A stretch of 64,000 nt of DNA from Streptomyces sp. WMMC500 (GTDB lineage Bacteria; Actinomycetota; Actinomycetes; Streptomycetales; Streptomycetaceae), in contig NZ_CP114905.1 in assembly GCF_027497195.1 (NCBI RefSeq), positions 1,922,001-1,986,000 on the forward strand. The letters run 5' to 3'. A program made the position numbers and the translations under genes. A model generated the notes under the pieces. That model saw nothing but the letters and a program-made list of their open reading frames with translations. It made no database searches and had not been told where the DNA came from. Position 1 is the first letter of the stretch. Each line of letters begins with the position of its first letter. Shown one piece after another: positions 43,753-51,671 of the stretch.

Positions 43753-44208
43753 TCAGCGACCGGCGGCCGGCCGCGGGGCGCGCCGGTGCGCGCGCTGCGC
43801 GAGTTCCTCCTCGTCGACCAGTTCGAGCATGGGCTTGCCGGGGGCGCACATCATGACCACGACGAACCGGGTCCGCTGGTCCGCCAGCGCGTTGCCGTCC
43901 TGGTAGTGGATGACGTCCCCGCCCGGCTCCCAGAAGGTCCCGCCGGCCTCGACGACACGCTCGGGCTCGCCCTCCAGCTCGAACCGGACCGCGCCCTCCA
44001 GGACGTATCCGAAGGCCGGACCGGAGTGGCGGTGCGGCGGTGTGCCCGGGTCGCCGGGCTCCCACTCGATGAGAACGGTCATGGCCGAGGCGCCCTCGGG
44101 GACGGCGACCGGGTCGGAGTGTGCCAGCAGCTTCGCGGCCTCCATCCAGCTCGCCGCCGCCGCGTGCCCGTCGGTCCCGTGGTCGTGCGCTGAGTCGTTG
44201 TGCGCCAT
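43753..44208 (-). CDS. Cupin-domain protein 1
   Basis: A 151-residue single-domain cupin. The metal motif is GTPPHRHSGPAFGYVLEG (HRH...E region) and the second is WEPGGDVIHYQDGN. The first ~30 residues are His/Asp/Ala-rich. Small cupins of this type are dioxygenases, isomerases or sensor-like proteins; no reaction can be assigned. It is clearly paralogous to the cupin at 63.07-63.48 kb (HRHpGP.FGYV..G, EPGGDVIHYQ..N). A TGTCACA-N16-GGTC element lies 90 bp upstream on its strand. It is divergent from the flavoprotein gene, which carries the same element facing the other way. Confidence 0.85.
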   Translation of the reverse strand: MAHNDSAHDHGTDGHAAAASWMEAAKLLAHSDPVAVPEGASAMTVLIEWEPGDPGTPPHRHSGPAFGYVLEGAVRFELEGEPERVVEAGGTFWEPGGDVIHYQDGNALADQRTRFVVVMMCAPGKPMLELVDEEELAQRAHRRAPRPAAGR

Positions 44209-44298
44209 GGTGTTACGTCCTCCCGTAGGTTCACGTCGTCACGGGACGTGCGCTCCGACGAGGGGATCGGGGCGCGTCCCACGGCCTTCGCCAGGGAA

Positions 44299-44325
44299 GA
44301 CCGGACACACCCTGATTGTGTGACA
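44299..44325 (-). promoter_or_regulatory. ECF41-like promoter, cupin 1
   Basis: Reading leftward, TGTCACA (44325-44319) is followed after exactly 16 bases by GGTC (44302-44299), in the context TCCGGTCTTC. It points at cupin 1, whose start is about 90 bases downstream. It is one of nine elements with the same 16-base spacing in this part of the window. Confidence 0.75.
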
Positions 44326-44407
44326 GCGTGCCGACCGCCGCCGCCGGGACGGATCCCACCCCGCGCGTGTCGGCCGGCGTGTCCGCCCGCACATCGGATA
44401 CCAACGG

Positions 44408-44434
44408 TGTCACATACCGGTCGGCGACTCGGTC
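44408..44434 (+). promoter_or_regulatory. ECF41-like promoter, flavoprotein gene
   Basis: TGTCACA (44408-44414), 16 bases, then GGTC (44431-44434) in context CTCGGTCCTA. The GTG start is 36 bases beyond the -10, a normal leader length. It lies back-to-back with the cupin-1 element in a 261-bp divergent region. Confidence 0.78.
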
Positions 44435-44469
44435 CTACTGGATGACGACCCAGGCAAACGGAGCGGACT

Positions 44470-46200
44470 GTGACCCCCACCGAACGACGTCTTTCCACCA
44501 TGGTGCTGGTGATCGGCACCGGCGGAGCCGGGCTGCGGGCGGCGATCGAGCTGGCTGAAGCCGGTGTCGACGTCCTCGCGGTCGGCAAGCGCGCCAGGGA
44601 CGACGCGCACACCGTCCTCGCCGCCGGCGGCATCAACGCCGCCCTGGGCACCATGGATCCCGAGGACTCCTGGCAGCAGCACGCGGCCGACACGCTCAAG
44701 GAGAGCTATCTGCTCGCCGATCCGCGCACCGTCGAGATCGTCACCCGGGGCGCCGCCCGCGGCATCGACGACCTGGAGCGCTACGGGATGGGCTTCGCCA
44801 AGGAGCCGGACGGCCGCATCTCCCAGCGCTACTTCGGGGCCCACACGTTCCGGCGGACCGCCTTCGCCGGCGACTACACCGGCCTGGAGATCCAGCGGAC
44901 CCTCGTCCGGCGCGCGGAGCAGATCGGCGTCCCGATCCTGGACGGCGTCTACATCACCCGGCTGCTCGTGCACGACGGCGCGGTCTTCGGCGCGTACGGC
45001 TTCGACCTCACGGACGGCACCCGCCACCTGATCCACGCCGACGCCGTCATCCTGGCCGCGGGCGGCCACACCCGGATCTGGCGCCGCACCTCCTCCCGGC
45101 GCGACGAGAACACCGGGGACTCCTTCCGCCTCGCCGTGGAGGCCGGCGCGCGGCTGCGCGACCCGGAGCTGGTGCAGTTCCACCCGTCCGGCCTCATCGC
45201 GCCGGAGAACGCCGCCGGCACGCTGGTCAGCGAGGCGGCGCGCGGCGAGGGCGGCATCCTCCGCAACGCGTTCGGGGAGCGGTTCATGACCCGCTACGAC
45301 CCCGACCGCATGGAGCTGTCCACCCGTGACCGCGTCGCCCTGGCCTCCTACACGGAGATCAAGGAGGGGCGGGGGACGCCCATAGGGGGCGTGCTGCTCG
45401 ACGTCACCCATCTGCCGCGGCAGACCATCATGACGCGGCTGCCCCGGGTGTACCAGCTCCTCATGGAGCTGCAGATGCTGGACATCACCCGGGAGCCGAT
45501 CGAGATCGCGCCCACCGCGCACTACTCGATGGGCGGGGTCCTGGTGCACCCGGAGGACCACGGCACCGACGTACGGGGCCTGTACGCCATCGGCGAGGCC
45601 TCAAGCGGGCTGCACGGCGCCAACCGGCTCGGCGGGAACAGCCTCATCGAGCTGCTGGTACTCGGGCGGATCACCGGCCAGGCCGCCGCCGAGTACTCGC
45701 TGTCGCTGACCGCCCAGACCCGTTCCCCCGACGCCGTCGCCGGGGCCCGCCAGGAGATCGACGGCCTCCTGACGGCGGACGGACCGGAGAACGTACGAGC
45801 CCTCCAGCGCGCCGTCCGCGACACCATGACCGAGCACGCCGGAGTCGTACGGGACGAAGAGGGGCTGCGCACGGGACTCGCCGAGCTCGACGGGATCGAG
45901 GAGAGGATGCGGTCCGTCGGCGTCCACCCCGACATCGCCGGCTACCAGGACCTCGCGCACGCCTTCGACCTCAAGTCCGCCGCTCTCGCGGCCCGGGCCA
46001 CGCTCGAAGCGGCCCTGGAGCGACGCGAGACCCGCGGCTGCCACAACCGCAGCGACTACCCCGACCTCGATCCGTCCCTCGAGGTGAGCCTCGTGTGGTC
46101 CCCGGCGGACGGCATCACCCGGGAGAGCATCCCGGACATTCCCGAGGAGGTCTCGTCCCTCATGCGAGAGGTCTCCACCAAGGGAAAACTCGTCGAGTAG
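44470..46200 (+). CDS. Orphan FAD-dependent fumarate reductase/aspartate oxidase-type flavoprotein
   Basis: A 576-residue SdhA/FrdA/NadB-type flavoprotein. FAD-binding VLVIGTGGAGLRAAIELAEAGVDVLAV, AAGGINAALG and ILAAGGHTR are present. The substrate loop is ELVQFHPSGLI, and the catalytic/capping region has SEAARGEGGILRN. The covalent-FAD region reads RRTAFAGDYTGLEIQRTL. PTAHYSMGGVLVHPE and GEASSGLHGANRLGGNSLIELLVLG complete the core. The C-terminal helical domain includes CHNRSDYPDLD. No iron-sulfur or membrane subunit is encoded alongside, so it is not part of a local complex. An FeS-independent oxidase or fumarate-reductase-like function is possible. GTG 44470 follows a TGTCACA-type promoter, and the NmrA-like gene lies 146 bp downstream on the same strand. 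Confidence 0.85.
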   Translation: MTPTERRLSTMVLVIGTGGAGLRAAIELAEAGVDVLAVGKRARDDAHTVLAAGGINAALGTMDPEDSWQQHAADTLKESYLLADPRTVEIVTRGAARGIDDLERYGMGFAKEPDGRISQRYFGAHTFRRTAFAGDYTGLEIQRTLVRRAEQIGVPILDGVYITRLLVHDGAVFGAYGFDLTDGTRHLIHADAVILAAGGHTRIWRRTSSRRDENTGDSFRLAVEAGARLRDPELVQFHPSGLIAPENAAGTLVSEAARGEGGILRNAFGERFMTRYDPDRMELSTRDRVALASYTEIKEGRGTPIGGVLLDVTHLPRQTIMTRLPRVYQLLMELQMLDITREPIEIAPTAHYSMGGVLVHPEDHGTDVRGLYAIGEASSGLHGANRLGGNSLIELLVLGRITGQAAAEYSLSLTAQTRSPDAVAGARQEIDGLLTADGPENVRALQRAVRDTMTEHAGVVRDEEGLRTGLAELDGIEERMRSVGVHPDIAGYQDLAHAFDLKSAALAARATLEAALERRETRGCHNRSDYPDLDPSLEVSLVWSPADGITRESIPDIPEEVSSLMREVSTKGKLVE

Positions 46201-46227
46201 ACATCCGCACCGGTCTCCGCGGCCACC

Positions 46228-46255
46228 TGTCACGAAACAGACCCGCTGCCCGGTC
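46228..46255 (+). promoter_or_regulatory. Weaker ECF41-like element, NmrA 1
   Basis: TGTCACG (46228-46234) precedes GGTC (46252-46255, context CCCGGTCACC) by 17 rather than 16 bases. It sits in the gap after the flavoprotein gene, 92 bases before NmrA 1. The seventh base and the spacing deviate, so activity is less sure; read-through from the upstream promoter is also possible. Confidence 0.45.
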
Positions 46256-46346
46256 ACCCGTACCGCAGACCACATCTGCCGCCTACCGCGAGCACGCCCT
46301 CACCGGCACCCCGCGGCATCGACAACACATCCGAGAGGAACAGCAC

Positions 46347-47096
46347 ATGAAGGTCGTAGTGATCGGTGGAACCGGGCTCATCGGCTCGAAGCTCGTCGCC
46401 AAGCTCCGTGAGCACGGGCACGAGGCGGTCCCCGCCTCCCCGGACACCGGTGTCAACACCCTCACGGGTGAAGGACTGGCCGAGGTCCTCCAGGGCGCGT
46501 CGGTCGTGGTCGACGTGTCCAACTCCCCCTCGTTCGCGGACGACGCCGTCATGGACTTCTTCCGTACGTCGACGACGAACCTGCTGAAGGCGGAGGCCGA
46601 GGCCGGCGTCACGCACCATGTCGCGCTGTCCGTGGTCGGCACCGACCGGCTCCAGCAGAGCGGCTACTTCCGCGCCAAGAAGGTCCAGGAAGACCTGATC
46701 AGGGCGTCCGGCATCCCCTTCTCCCTGGTCCACGCCACGCAGTTCTTCGAGTTCATGAAGGGCATCGCCGACGGCTCGACGGACGGCGACACCGTGCGCC
46801 TGGCCCCCGTCAAGATCCAGCCGATGGCCTCCGACGACGTCGCGGCCGCGGTCGGCCGCGCCGCCGCCGGCGCGCCGACGGGCGGTGTGGTGGAGGTCGC
46901 GGGCCCGGAGGAGTTCCGGCTGGACGAGATCATCGGCAAGGGGCTCGCCGCCAAGAACGACCCCCGCACCGTCGTTGCGGACAAGGACGCCCGCTACTTC
47001 GACGCCGAGCTGGAGACGACCACCCTGCTGCCCGGTCCCGGCGCGCAGCTCGGCGAGATCCGGTTCGGCGACTGGCTGGCCGCGCAGGCCAAGTGA
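46347..47096 (+). CDS. NmrA-like NAD(P)-binding epimerase/oxidoreductase 1
   Basis: A 249-residue atypical short-chain dehydrogenase. The Rossmann motif is VVVIGGTGLIGSKLV (GGTGxIG). ALSVVGTDRLQQSGYFRAKKVQEDLI carries the YxxxK-like pair, which in NmrA-type proteins is often non-catalytic. HATQFFEFMKG and VAGPEEFRLDEI complete the fold. Such proteins act as quinone reductases or redox sensors. ATG 46347 has GAGAGGAA upstream. A second copy (60.87-61.63 kb) has the same motifs. Epimerases and oxidoreductases of this kind are the recurrent neighbours of ECF41 sigma genes (COE genes), and one lies about 3 kb downstream. Confidence 0.85.
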   Translation: MKVVVIGGTGLIGSKLVAKLREHGHEAVPASPDTGVNTLTGEGLAEVLQGASVVVDVSNSPSFADDAVMDFFRTSTTNLLKAEAEAGVTHHVALSVVGTDRLQQSGYFRAKKVQEDLIRASGIPFSLVHATQFFEFMKGIADGSTDGDTVRLAPVKIQPMASDDVAAAVGRAAAGAPTGGVVEVAGPEEFRLDEIIGKGLAAKNDPRTVVADKDARYFDAELETTTLLPGPGAQLGEIRFGDWLAAQAK

Positions 47097-47099
47097 ACG

Positions 47100-47141
47100 C
47101 CGCCGGTGGCCCCCCCTCGGCCAGGCAGGGGCCACCGGCGG
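47100..47141 (+). terminator. Hairpin terminator after NmrA 1
   Basis: CCGCCGGTGGCCCC (47100-47113) and GGGGCCACCGGCGG (47128-47141) form a perfect 14-bp stem with a 14-base loop, starting three bases after the NmrA stop. Confidence 0.75.
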
Positions 47142-47218
47142 TTCCCGGCTTCCCCGGCGGCGCAGCCGGCTCCGCGCCGCCGCCGTCTGCGCGTCGGCTT
47201 CCCGTCCCCGCGGGATGA

Positions 47219-47254
47219 ACTGCCCGCCGGCCCACGAGGGCGCCGGCGGGCAGT
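47219..47254 (-). terminator. Hairpin terminator after LAL regulator 1
   Basis: ACTGCCCGCCGGC (47219-47231) pairs with GCCGGCGGGCAGT (47242-47254): 13 bp, 10-base loop, 12 bp beyond the LAL stop on the minus strand. With the NmrA hairpin it insulates the convergent pair. Confidence 0.75.
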
Positions 47255-47265
47255 GCCGTGTTCGC

Positions 47266-50037
47266 TCAGGCCGTGATCGCCGTGTGCTCCAGCAGCGAAG
47301 CGCTGATCTGCCTGCGGGAGGTGATGCCGAGTTTGGTGAAGACCTTGCGCAGGTGCCATTCGACGGTGTGCGCGCTGATGAAGAGCTGCGCGCCGATCTC
47401 GGGGTTCGTCATCCCCTCGCCGGCGAGGCGGGCGATGTGCATCTCCTGGGCCGTCAGCGTGACCGCCGCCGCGGCGGGGGTGCGCTTGCGCACCGTCTCG
47501 CCGGTGGCCTGCAGCTCGCGCCGGGCTCGTTCGGCGAACGCCCGGGCCCCCATCTGACCGAACATCTCGTACGCGGCGCCCAACTGCTCGCGCGCGTCGA
47601 CCCGCCGGTTCCTGCGGCGCAGCCACTCGCCGTAGAGCAGCCGGCTGCGGGCGAGCGCCGTGCGCACCTCGGTACGGTCCAGCCGCTCGACGGCCTCGCG
47701 GTACAGGTTCTCGGCCTCGTCCGCGCCGGCGACCTGGGCACCGGCCATGGCCGCGGTGCCCAGCGCCCAGTCCGAGCCGGCGGCGTCCGCCATCTCGCGC
47801 AGCGTCCGGGCGGCCTCGGCGGCGCGGGCGGGTCTGTCGCTCCGGACGGCGGCCTCGACGAGCTCGACCGTCGACTGGAGGGCGAGTCCCATCTCCTGCG
47901 GGTGCTCACACCCCCGCCTGGCCGCCGCGTACGCCTCCTCGTAGCGGCCGTGTCCGTTGCCGAGCACCGCCTTCGCCCAGTGCGTCGCGGTGGCGACCTT
48001 TCCCTCCCCGTCCAGGGACGCGTCCCGCACGACCGCCTCGACGGCCTGCCGCGTCGTGGCCTCCCCGCCCTTCCAGGGCGCCGGCACGAGGGCGGCGTAC
48101 CGGGCGATGAAGTGGCTGCCCGTCACGTCCGCGATCGTCCGCGCCTCGGTGACGAGCCCCTCGGCGACGGCGAGGTCACCGGCGTAGACGCGGTTCGACA
48201 GCAGGAGCAGCAGAGCCGACGGCATCACCGACAGCACGCCCGTCTCGCGGGCCAGTCCGACCAGCCGCGCCGCGAGCACGGACCAGCTCTCGAAGTCCCA
48301 GACGTCATGCGCCGCGCGGCACGCGAACGGCAACCAGCCGAGCGCCTCCGCGGGCGGCAGGTCGTCTGCGCGGAAGGAGCGCAGTGCCTGCAGCACCATG
48401 GGCAGACCCGCGGCGTAGCCTTCGGTCGTCATCGCGGCCAGCCCGCCCAGCAGCAGGTCGTTGCGTCCCGGGTGCGGCCCAGGGGGCGCGGACAGGGTCG
48501 CCTCGGCGACATCGCGCAGATGGGCCCCACGCGTCACCTGCCCCGTGGTGAGCGCCGCGTAGAGCGCGTCGCGGTAGGTCTCGCGGGCGAGCCGGGGATC
48601 CAGCGGCTCCAGGCGCTTGGCGGCCTTCATCAGCAGCGGCAGTGCGGCGTGGGCGCTGGTGGACGCGAAGGCGATCCGGCCGCGCAGCAGGTCGGCCTGG
48701 GCGATCTGGTACGGGTCCAGGGGACCGAGGTCGGCGGCCTGGAGGAGTTCGCGGGCGTCGTCGTAGCCCCCGGCCTGGTATCTGGCCTGCGCGGACGCCA
48801 GTGTCCTGGCGCCCCTGCGCGCCGGGTCCGGCGTCAGCTCCGCGGCCCGTTCGAGGAAAGCGGCCTCGGCCGCCACGCCACCCCGCGCCTGCGCCCGGCC
48901 GGCCGAACGCTCCAGCTCCGCGGCCACGGCCTCGTCCGGGCCCGCCGCCGCGTTGGCCAGATGCCAGACACGGCGGTCCGGGTCGGTGGCCGGATCGGTC
49001 GCCTCCGCCAGCGCGGCATGGACCTTCTGGCGATCCCCGGTGGTGGCGACGCGGTAGGCGGCGGAGCGTACGAGCGGATGGCGGAACCGCACCCGGGTGC
49101 CGAGGCTGACCAGACCCGCGGCCTCGGCCGGCGCCGCCGCGGACGCCTCGATGCCCAGCGACTCCGCCGCCCGCGCCAGCAGCGCCACGTCCCCCACCGG
49201 GTCCGCCGCCGCGATCAGCAGCAACCGCCGCGTCTCGGCCGGCAACTCCGCCACCCGCCGCAGAAAGCTCTCCTCGATCCGGTCCACCAGCCGCCGCGCG
49301 TCCGGCCGCCCGAACCCGCCCGCCAGCTCCGCCGGCGTCAAGCCGCGCGGCAGCTCCGACAGCGCCAGCGGATTGCCCTGCGTCTCCGCCACGAAGCGGT
49401 CCCTGACCGCCCTGTCCAGCCGCCCCGGAACCACCGAAGCCAGCAACGCCCGCGCGTCGGCGTCACCCAGCCCGCGCACCACCGCTTCGGGCAGCCCCGC
49501 CAGCTCCCGCACCAGGAACGGCTCACGCACCGCCAGCACCAGGCCGACGCGCTCGGCCAGCAGCCGCCGCGCCACGAACGCCAGCGTCTGCACCGACACC
49601 CGGTCCAGCCACTGCGCGTCATCGATCACACAGATCAGCGGCTCCCCCTCGGCGACGTCCGCGAGCAGGCTGAGCACCGCGAGCCCGACCAGGAACCGTT
49701 CCGGCACCTCGCCCGCGCTCAGACCGAAGGCCGTGCCGAGCGCCGCACGCTGCGGCTCCGGCAGGTGGTCCAGATGATCCAGAAACGGCGCGCAGAGCTG
49801 ATGCAGCCCTCCGAACGCCAGCTCCATCTCCGACTCGACACCCGCCACCCGCACCAGCCGGCAGTCCGCCGCGGCACCGGCCACATGGTCCAGCAGCACC
49901 GTCTTGCCGATACCCGGGTCACCCCGCAGCACCAGTACCGAGCTGTGACCGCCCCGCACCGCCGCCACCAGCCGGTCCAACGCCTCGCACTCCGCGCCCC
50001 GCCCGAAAAGCCGGGGCCCCGGTCTCCGCTTCGTCAT
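47266..50037 (-). CDS. LAL-type LuxR-family ATP-binding regulator 1
   Basis: A 923-residue regulator of the large ATP-binding LuxR group. N-terminal AAA/STAND ATPase: FGRGAECEALDRLV, Walker A GDPGIGKT (39-46), Walker B LICVIDDAQW (about 134-143). A long helical TPR-like middle follows (AEAAFLERAAELTPDPARRGARTLASAQARYQAGGYDDARELL). The C-terminal HTH starts near residue 861 (LTAQEMHIARLAGEGMTNPEIGAQLFISAHTVEWHL). ATG 50037 is used; an in-frame GTG lies two codons upstream. It shares many motifs with the truncated LAL at the right edge (ESEMELA..GLHQLC, PFLVG.A.L.LL). It is probably a signal-dependent activator, target unknown, divergent from the sigma-factor gene by 203 bp. Confidence 0.92.
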   Translation of the reverse strand: MTKRRPGPRLFGRGAECEALDRLVAAVRGGHSSVLVLRGDPGIGKTVLLDHVAGAAADCRLVRVAGVESEMELAFGGLHQLCAPFLDHLDHLPEPQRAALGTAFGLSAGEVPERFLVGLAVLSLLADVAEGEPLICVIDDAQWLDRVSVQTLAFVARRLLAERVGLVLAVREPFLVRELAGLPEAVVRGLGDADARALLASVVPGRLDRAVRDRFVAETQGNPLALSELPRGLTPAELAGGFGRPDARRLVDRIEESFLRRVAELPAETRRLLLIAAADPVGDVALLARAAESLGIEASAAAPAEAAGLVSLGTRVRFRHPLVRSAAYRVATTGDRQKVHAALAEATDPATDPDRRVWHLANAAAGPDEAVAAELERSAGRAQARGGVAAEAAFLERAAELTPDPARRGARTLASAQARYQAGGYDDARELLQAADLGPLDPYQIAQADLLRGRIAFASTSAHAALPLLMKAAKRLEPLDPRLARETYRDALYAALTTGQVTRGAHLRDVAEATLSAPPGPHPGRNDLLLGGLAAMTTEGYAAGLPMVLQALRSFRADDLPPAEALGWLPFACRAAHDVWDFESWSVLAARLVGLARETGVLSVMPSALLLLLSNRVYAGDLAVAEGLVTEARTIADVTGSHFIARYAALVPAPWKGGEATTRQAVEAVVRDASLDGEGKVATATHWAKAVLGNGHGRYEEAYAAARRGCEHPQEMGLALQSTVELVEAAVRSDRPARAAEAARTLREMADAAGSDWALGTAAMAGAQVAGADEAENLYREAVERLDRTEVRTALARSRLLYGEWLRRRNRRVDAREQLGAAYEMFGQMGARAFAERARRELQATGETVRKRTPAAAAVTLTAQEMHIARLAGEGMTNPEIGAQLFISAHTVEWHLRKVFTKLGITSRRQISASLLEHTAITA

Positions 50038-50240
50038 CAGCACCCCCGTCGTGCACTCTCAGGGACGTCGACCGCCATCCGCCCAGGCCGAAGGCTACCC
50101 GCGCGCGGCGCGACCAGGGACCCGAGTGTCCGGGCCGGGAGGTCCGCCACGCACTCACCGGGGCGCGAAGACACGGTCCCCGGGGCGACCGTGGGCACGG
50201 CGGCACCGCCCGGGTGCCGTCGCGCGAAGGGAGCGGGATC

Positions 50241-50909
50241 GTGACCGTCAATCTGCCGGTGCGGCGTGCCCGGCACCCTCGGCGTACCGGGGACCGGCCC
50301 GCGGTCCACGGCGGGGACGCGGCGGCGGAGACCTTCGCCGGCTCCGCCCCCAGGCTCTACGCGATCGGGCTGCGCGTCCTGCGCGACGCCGGCGAGGCCG
50401 AGGACGTCGTTCAGGAGACGTGGCTGAGGTGGGCCGGCACCGACCGGTCCGCCGTCCGCAACCCACCCGCGTTCCTCGCGCTCACCACCACGAGGCTCGC
50501 TCTCAACGTCGTGCAGTCCGCGCGCAGGCGGCACGAGACGCCCGCCGGGCCCTGGCTGCCCGATCCCGCGGACGACTCCGCGGATCCCGCGGCCGCGGCC
50601 GAGGGGCAGGAGGCGGTCGAGGCCGGAATCCGGATGCTGCTGGAGCGGCTGACGCCCGCCGAGCTGGCGGTCTACGTGCTGCGTACGGCCTTCGACTACC
50701 CGTACCCACAGGTCTCCCGGCTCCTCGTGACGAGTCAGGACAACGCCCGGCAGATCTTCAGCCGCGCCCGCAAGCACCTGGCCGGCGGTCCCCGCCACCC
50801 GGTGAGCGCCGCCACCCACCGGCGCCTGGTGAGGACCTTTCTCGCCGCCGCGCGCACGGGCGACCTCACCGAGCTCGAAGCGCTGCTCGCCGGTGCTCTC
50901 GGCCGGTGA
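50241..50909 (+). CDS. ECF41/SigJ-like sigma factor lacking its SnoaL domain
   Basis: A 222-residue ECF sigma factor. Region 2 covers about 28-95, with AEDVVQETWLRW as the core-binding helix and PPAFLALTTTRLALNVVQSARRR. Region 4 is about 130-182 (RLTPAELAVYVLRTAFDYPYPQVSRLL, DNARQIFSRARKHL). Between them GPWLPDP (103-109) matches the ECF41 signature WLPEP. ECF41 proteins carry a C-terminal SnoaL-like regulatory domain with a DGGG motif. Here only its first helix (HRRLVRTFLAAARTGDLTELEALLA) remains before the stop, and no in-frame continuation is visible before the hairpin at 50926. GTG 50241 has AAGGGAG upstream. It is the natural candidate for reading the TGTCACA promoters clustered around it, though its own promoter lacks one. 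ECF41 needs no anti-sigma factor, and none is encoded here. Confidence 0.85.
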   Translation: MTVNLPVRRARHPRRTGDRPAVHGGDAAAETFAGSAPRLYAIGLRVLRDAGEAEDVVQETWLRWAGTDRSAVRNPPAFLALTTTRLALNVVQSARRRHETPAGPWLPDPADDSADPAAAAEGQEAVEAGIRMLLERLTPAELAVYVLRTAFDYPYPQVSRLLVTSQDNARQIFSRARKHLAGGPRHPVSAATHRRLVRTFLAAARTGDLTELEALLAGALGR

Positions 50910-50925
50910 GGAGCCGCAAAGAGCA

Positions 50926-50956
50926 GGGTGGGGCGGGCCCTCGCACCGCCCCACCC
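50926..50956. terminator. Hairpin between sigma-factor and RraA genes
   Basis: GGGTGGGGCGG (50926-50936) and CCGCCCCACCC (50946-50956), an 11-bp stem with a 9-base loop, fill the 54-bp convergent gap and can stop both transcripts. Confidence 0.75.
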
Positions 50957-50963
50957 CGTGGGA

Positions 50964-51668
50964 TCAGCGCGCCGCCCCCGGGGGTCCGGACCGGCGTCGC
51001 CGGGCTCCGGTGCCTCCCCGCTCCGGCGGGGCCTCCGTGGCGCGGATCTCCCGCAGGAATCCGGCGTCCTCCTCGTTGACCTGCCGGGCCGTCTCCAGAA
51101 CCCGGTGCAGGCTCGCGGCGGGAATGACGACCCCGCCCGAGGCGTCGGCGAAGACGAAGTCCCCGGGGGTGATGCAGACACCGGCGAACTCGACCGCGAC
51201 GCCGGCCGCGTAGGGCATGACGGTGTCACCGCCCGCGCGGGTGGCCTCGCCCCGGCACCAGGTCGCGAAGTCGTACGTCCGCAGTTCGCCGAAGTCCCGC
51301 AGCCGGCCGTCGGCCAGGACGCCGGACAGGCCGTGCAGGGCGACGCGCGACAGCTTGGTCCCCCCGCCGTGGGATGCCTCGGGGTAGCCGCCGCTGGAGA
51401 GCACGAGGACACGCCGGCCGGGGAACTGCCCCACCGCGCGGTGGAAGAAGTCCCCGAAGCTCTGCGAGGACTGCGGCACGTCGTCGCGACGGGGCATGTA
51501 GGAGAGGGTGACCGCGGGTCCGAACAGGGGACGGTCCGGGTCCGGGCTCACCAGGGGCAGGAAGTTCGCGCGGTGCTCGTGCAGCCTTCCCATGGCGTCC
51601 ACGAGGGCGGCGCAGCCCAGTTCGGAGACCCGCGCGCGCAGCGCCGGGGTGTCGATCGGCTCGGCCAT
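50964..51668 (-). CDS. RraA-like (HMG/oxaloacetate aldolase-type) protein
   Basis: A 234-residue protein of the RraA/DlpA fold. It has AALVDAMGRL, a central glycine-rich loop VLVLSSGGYPEASHGGGTKLSRVALHGLSGVLADGRLRDF and CITPGDFVFADASGGVVIPA. GVLADGRLRD resembles the aldolase motif G...DG..RD that binds divalent metal and pyruvate. Members cleave 4-hydroxy-4-methyl-2-oxoglutarate or oxaloacetate, or regulate RNase E; the catalytic Arg and Asp seem present, so aldolase or decarboxylase activity is plausible. The last ~25 residues are Arg/Gly-rich. It starts three bases after WhiB 1, so the two are one operon behind a TGTCACA-type promoter. The link from aldolase to redox regulation is unexplained. 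Confidence 0.8.
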   Translation of the reverse strand: MAEPIDTPALRARVSELGCAALVDAMGRLHEHRANFLPLVSPDPDRPLFGPAVTLSYMPRRDDVPQSSQSFGDFFHRAVGQFPGRRVLVLSSGGYPEASHGGGTKLSRVALHGLSGVLADGRLRDFGELRTYDFATWCRGEATRAGGDTVMPYAAGVAVEFAGVCITPGDFVFADASGGVVIPAASLHRVLETARQVNEEDAGFLREIRATEAPPERGGTGARRRRSGPPGAAR

Positions 51669-51671
51669 CGT

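Noticed and set aside
46885..50244. 1119-codon open frame on the plus strand over the LAL gene
   Set aside because: Translation is Arg/Gly/Gln/Pro-rich low complexity with no domain; the minus frame gives a full LAL regulator with ATPase and HTH motifs. It is antisense shadow from GC bias.
50910..50963. Frameshifted remainder of the sigma factor SnoaL domain
   Set aside because: The gap is 54 bp, filled by a terminator hairpin, and none of the frames continues with SnoaL-like sequence, so a simple frameshift does not restore the domain.
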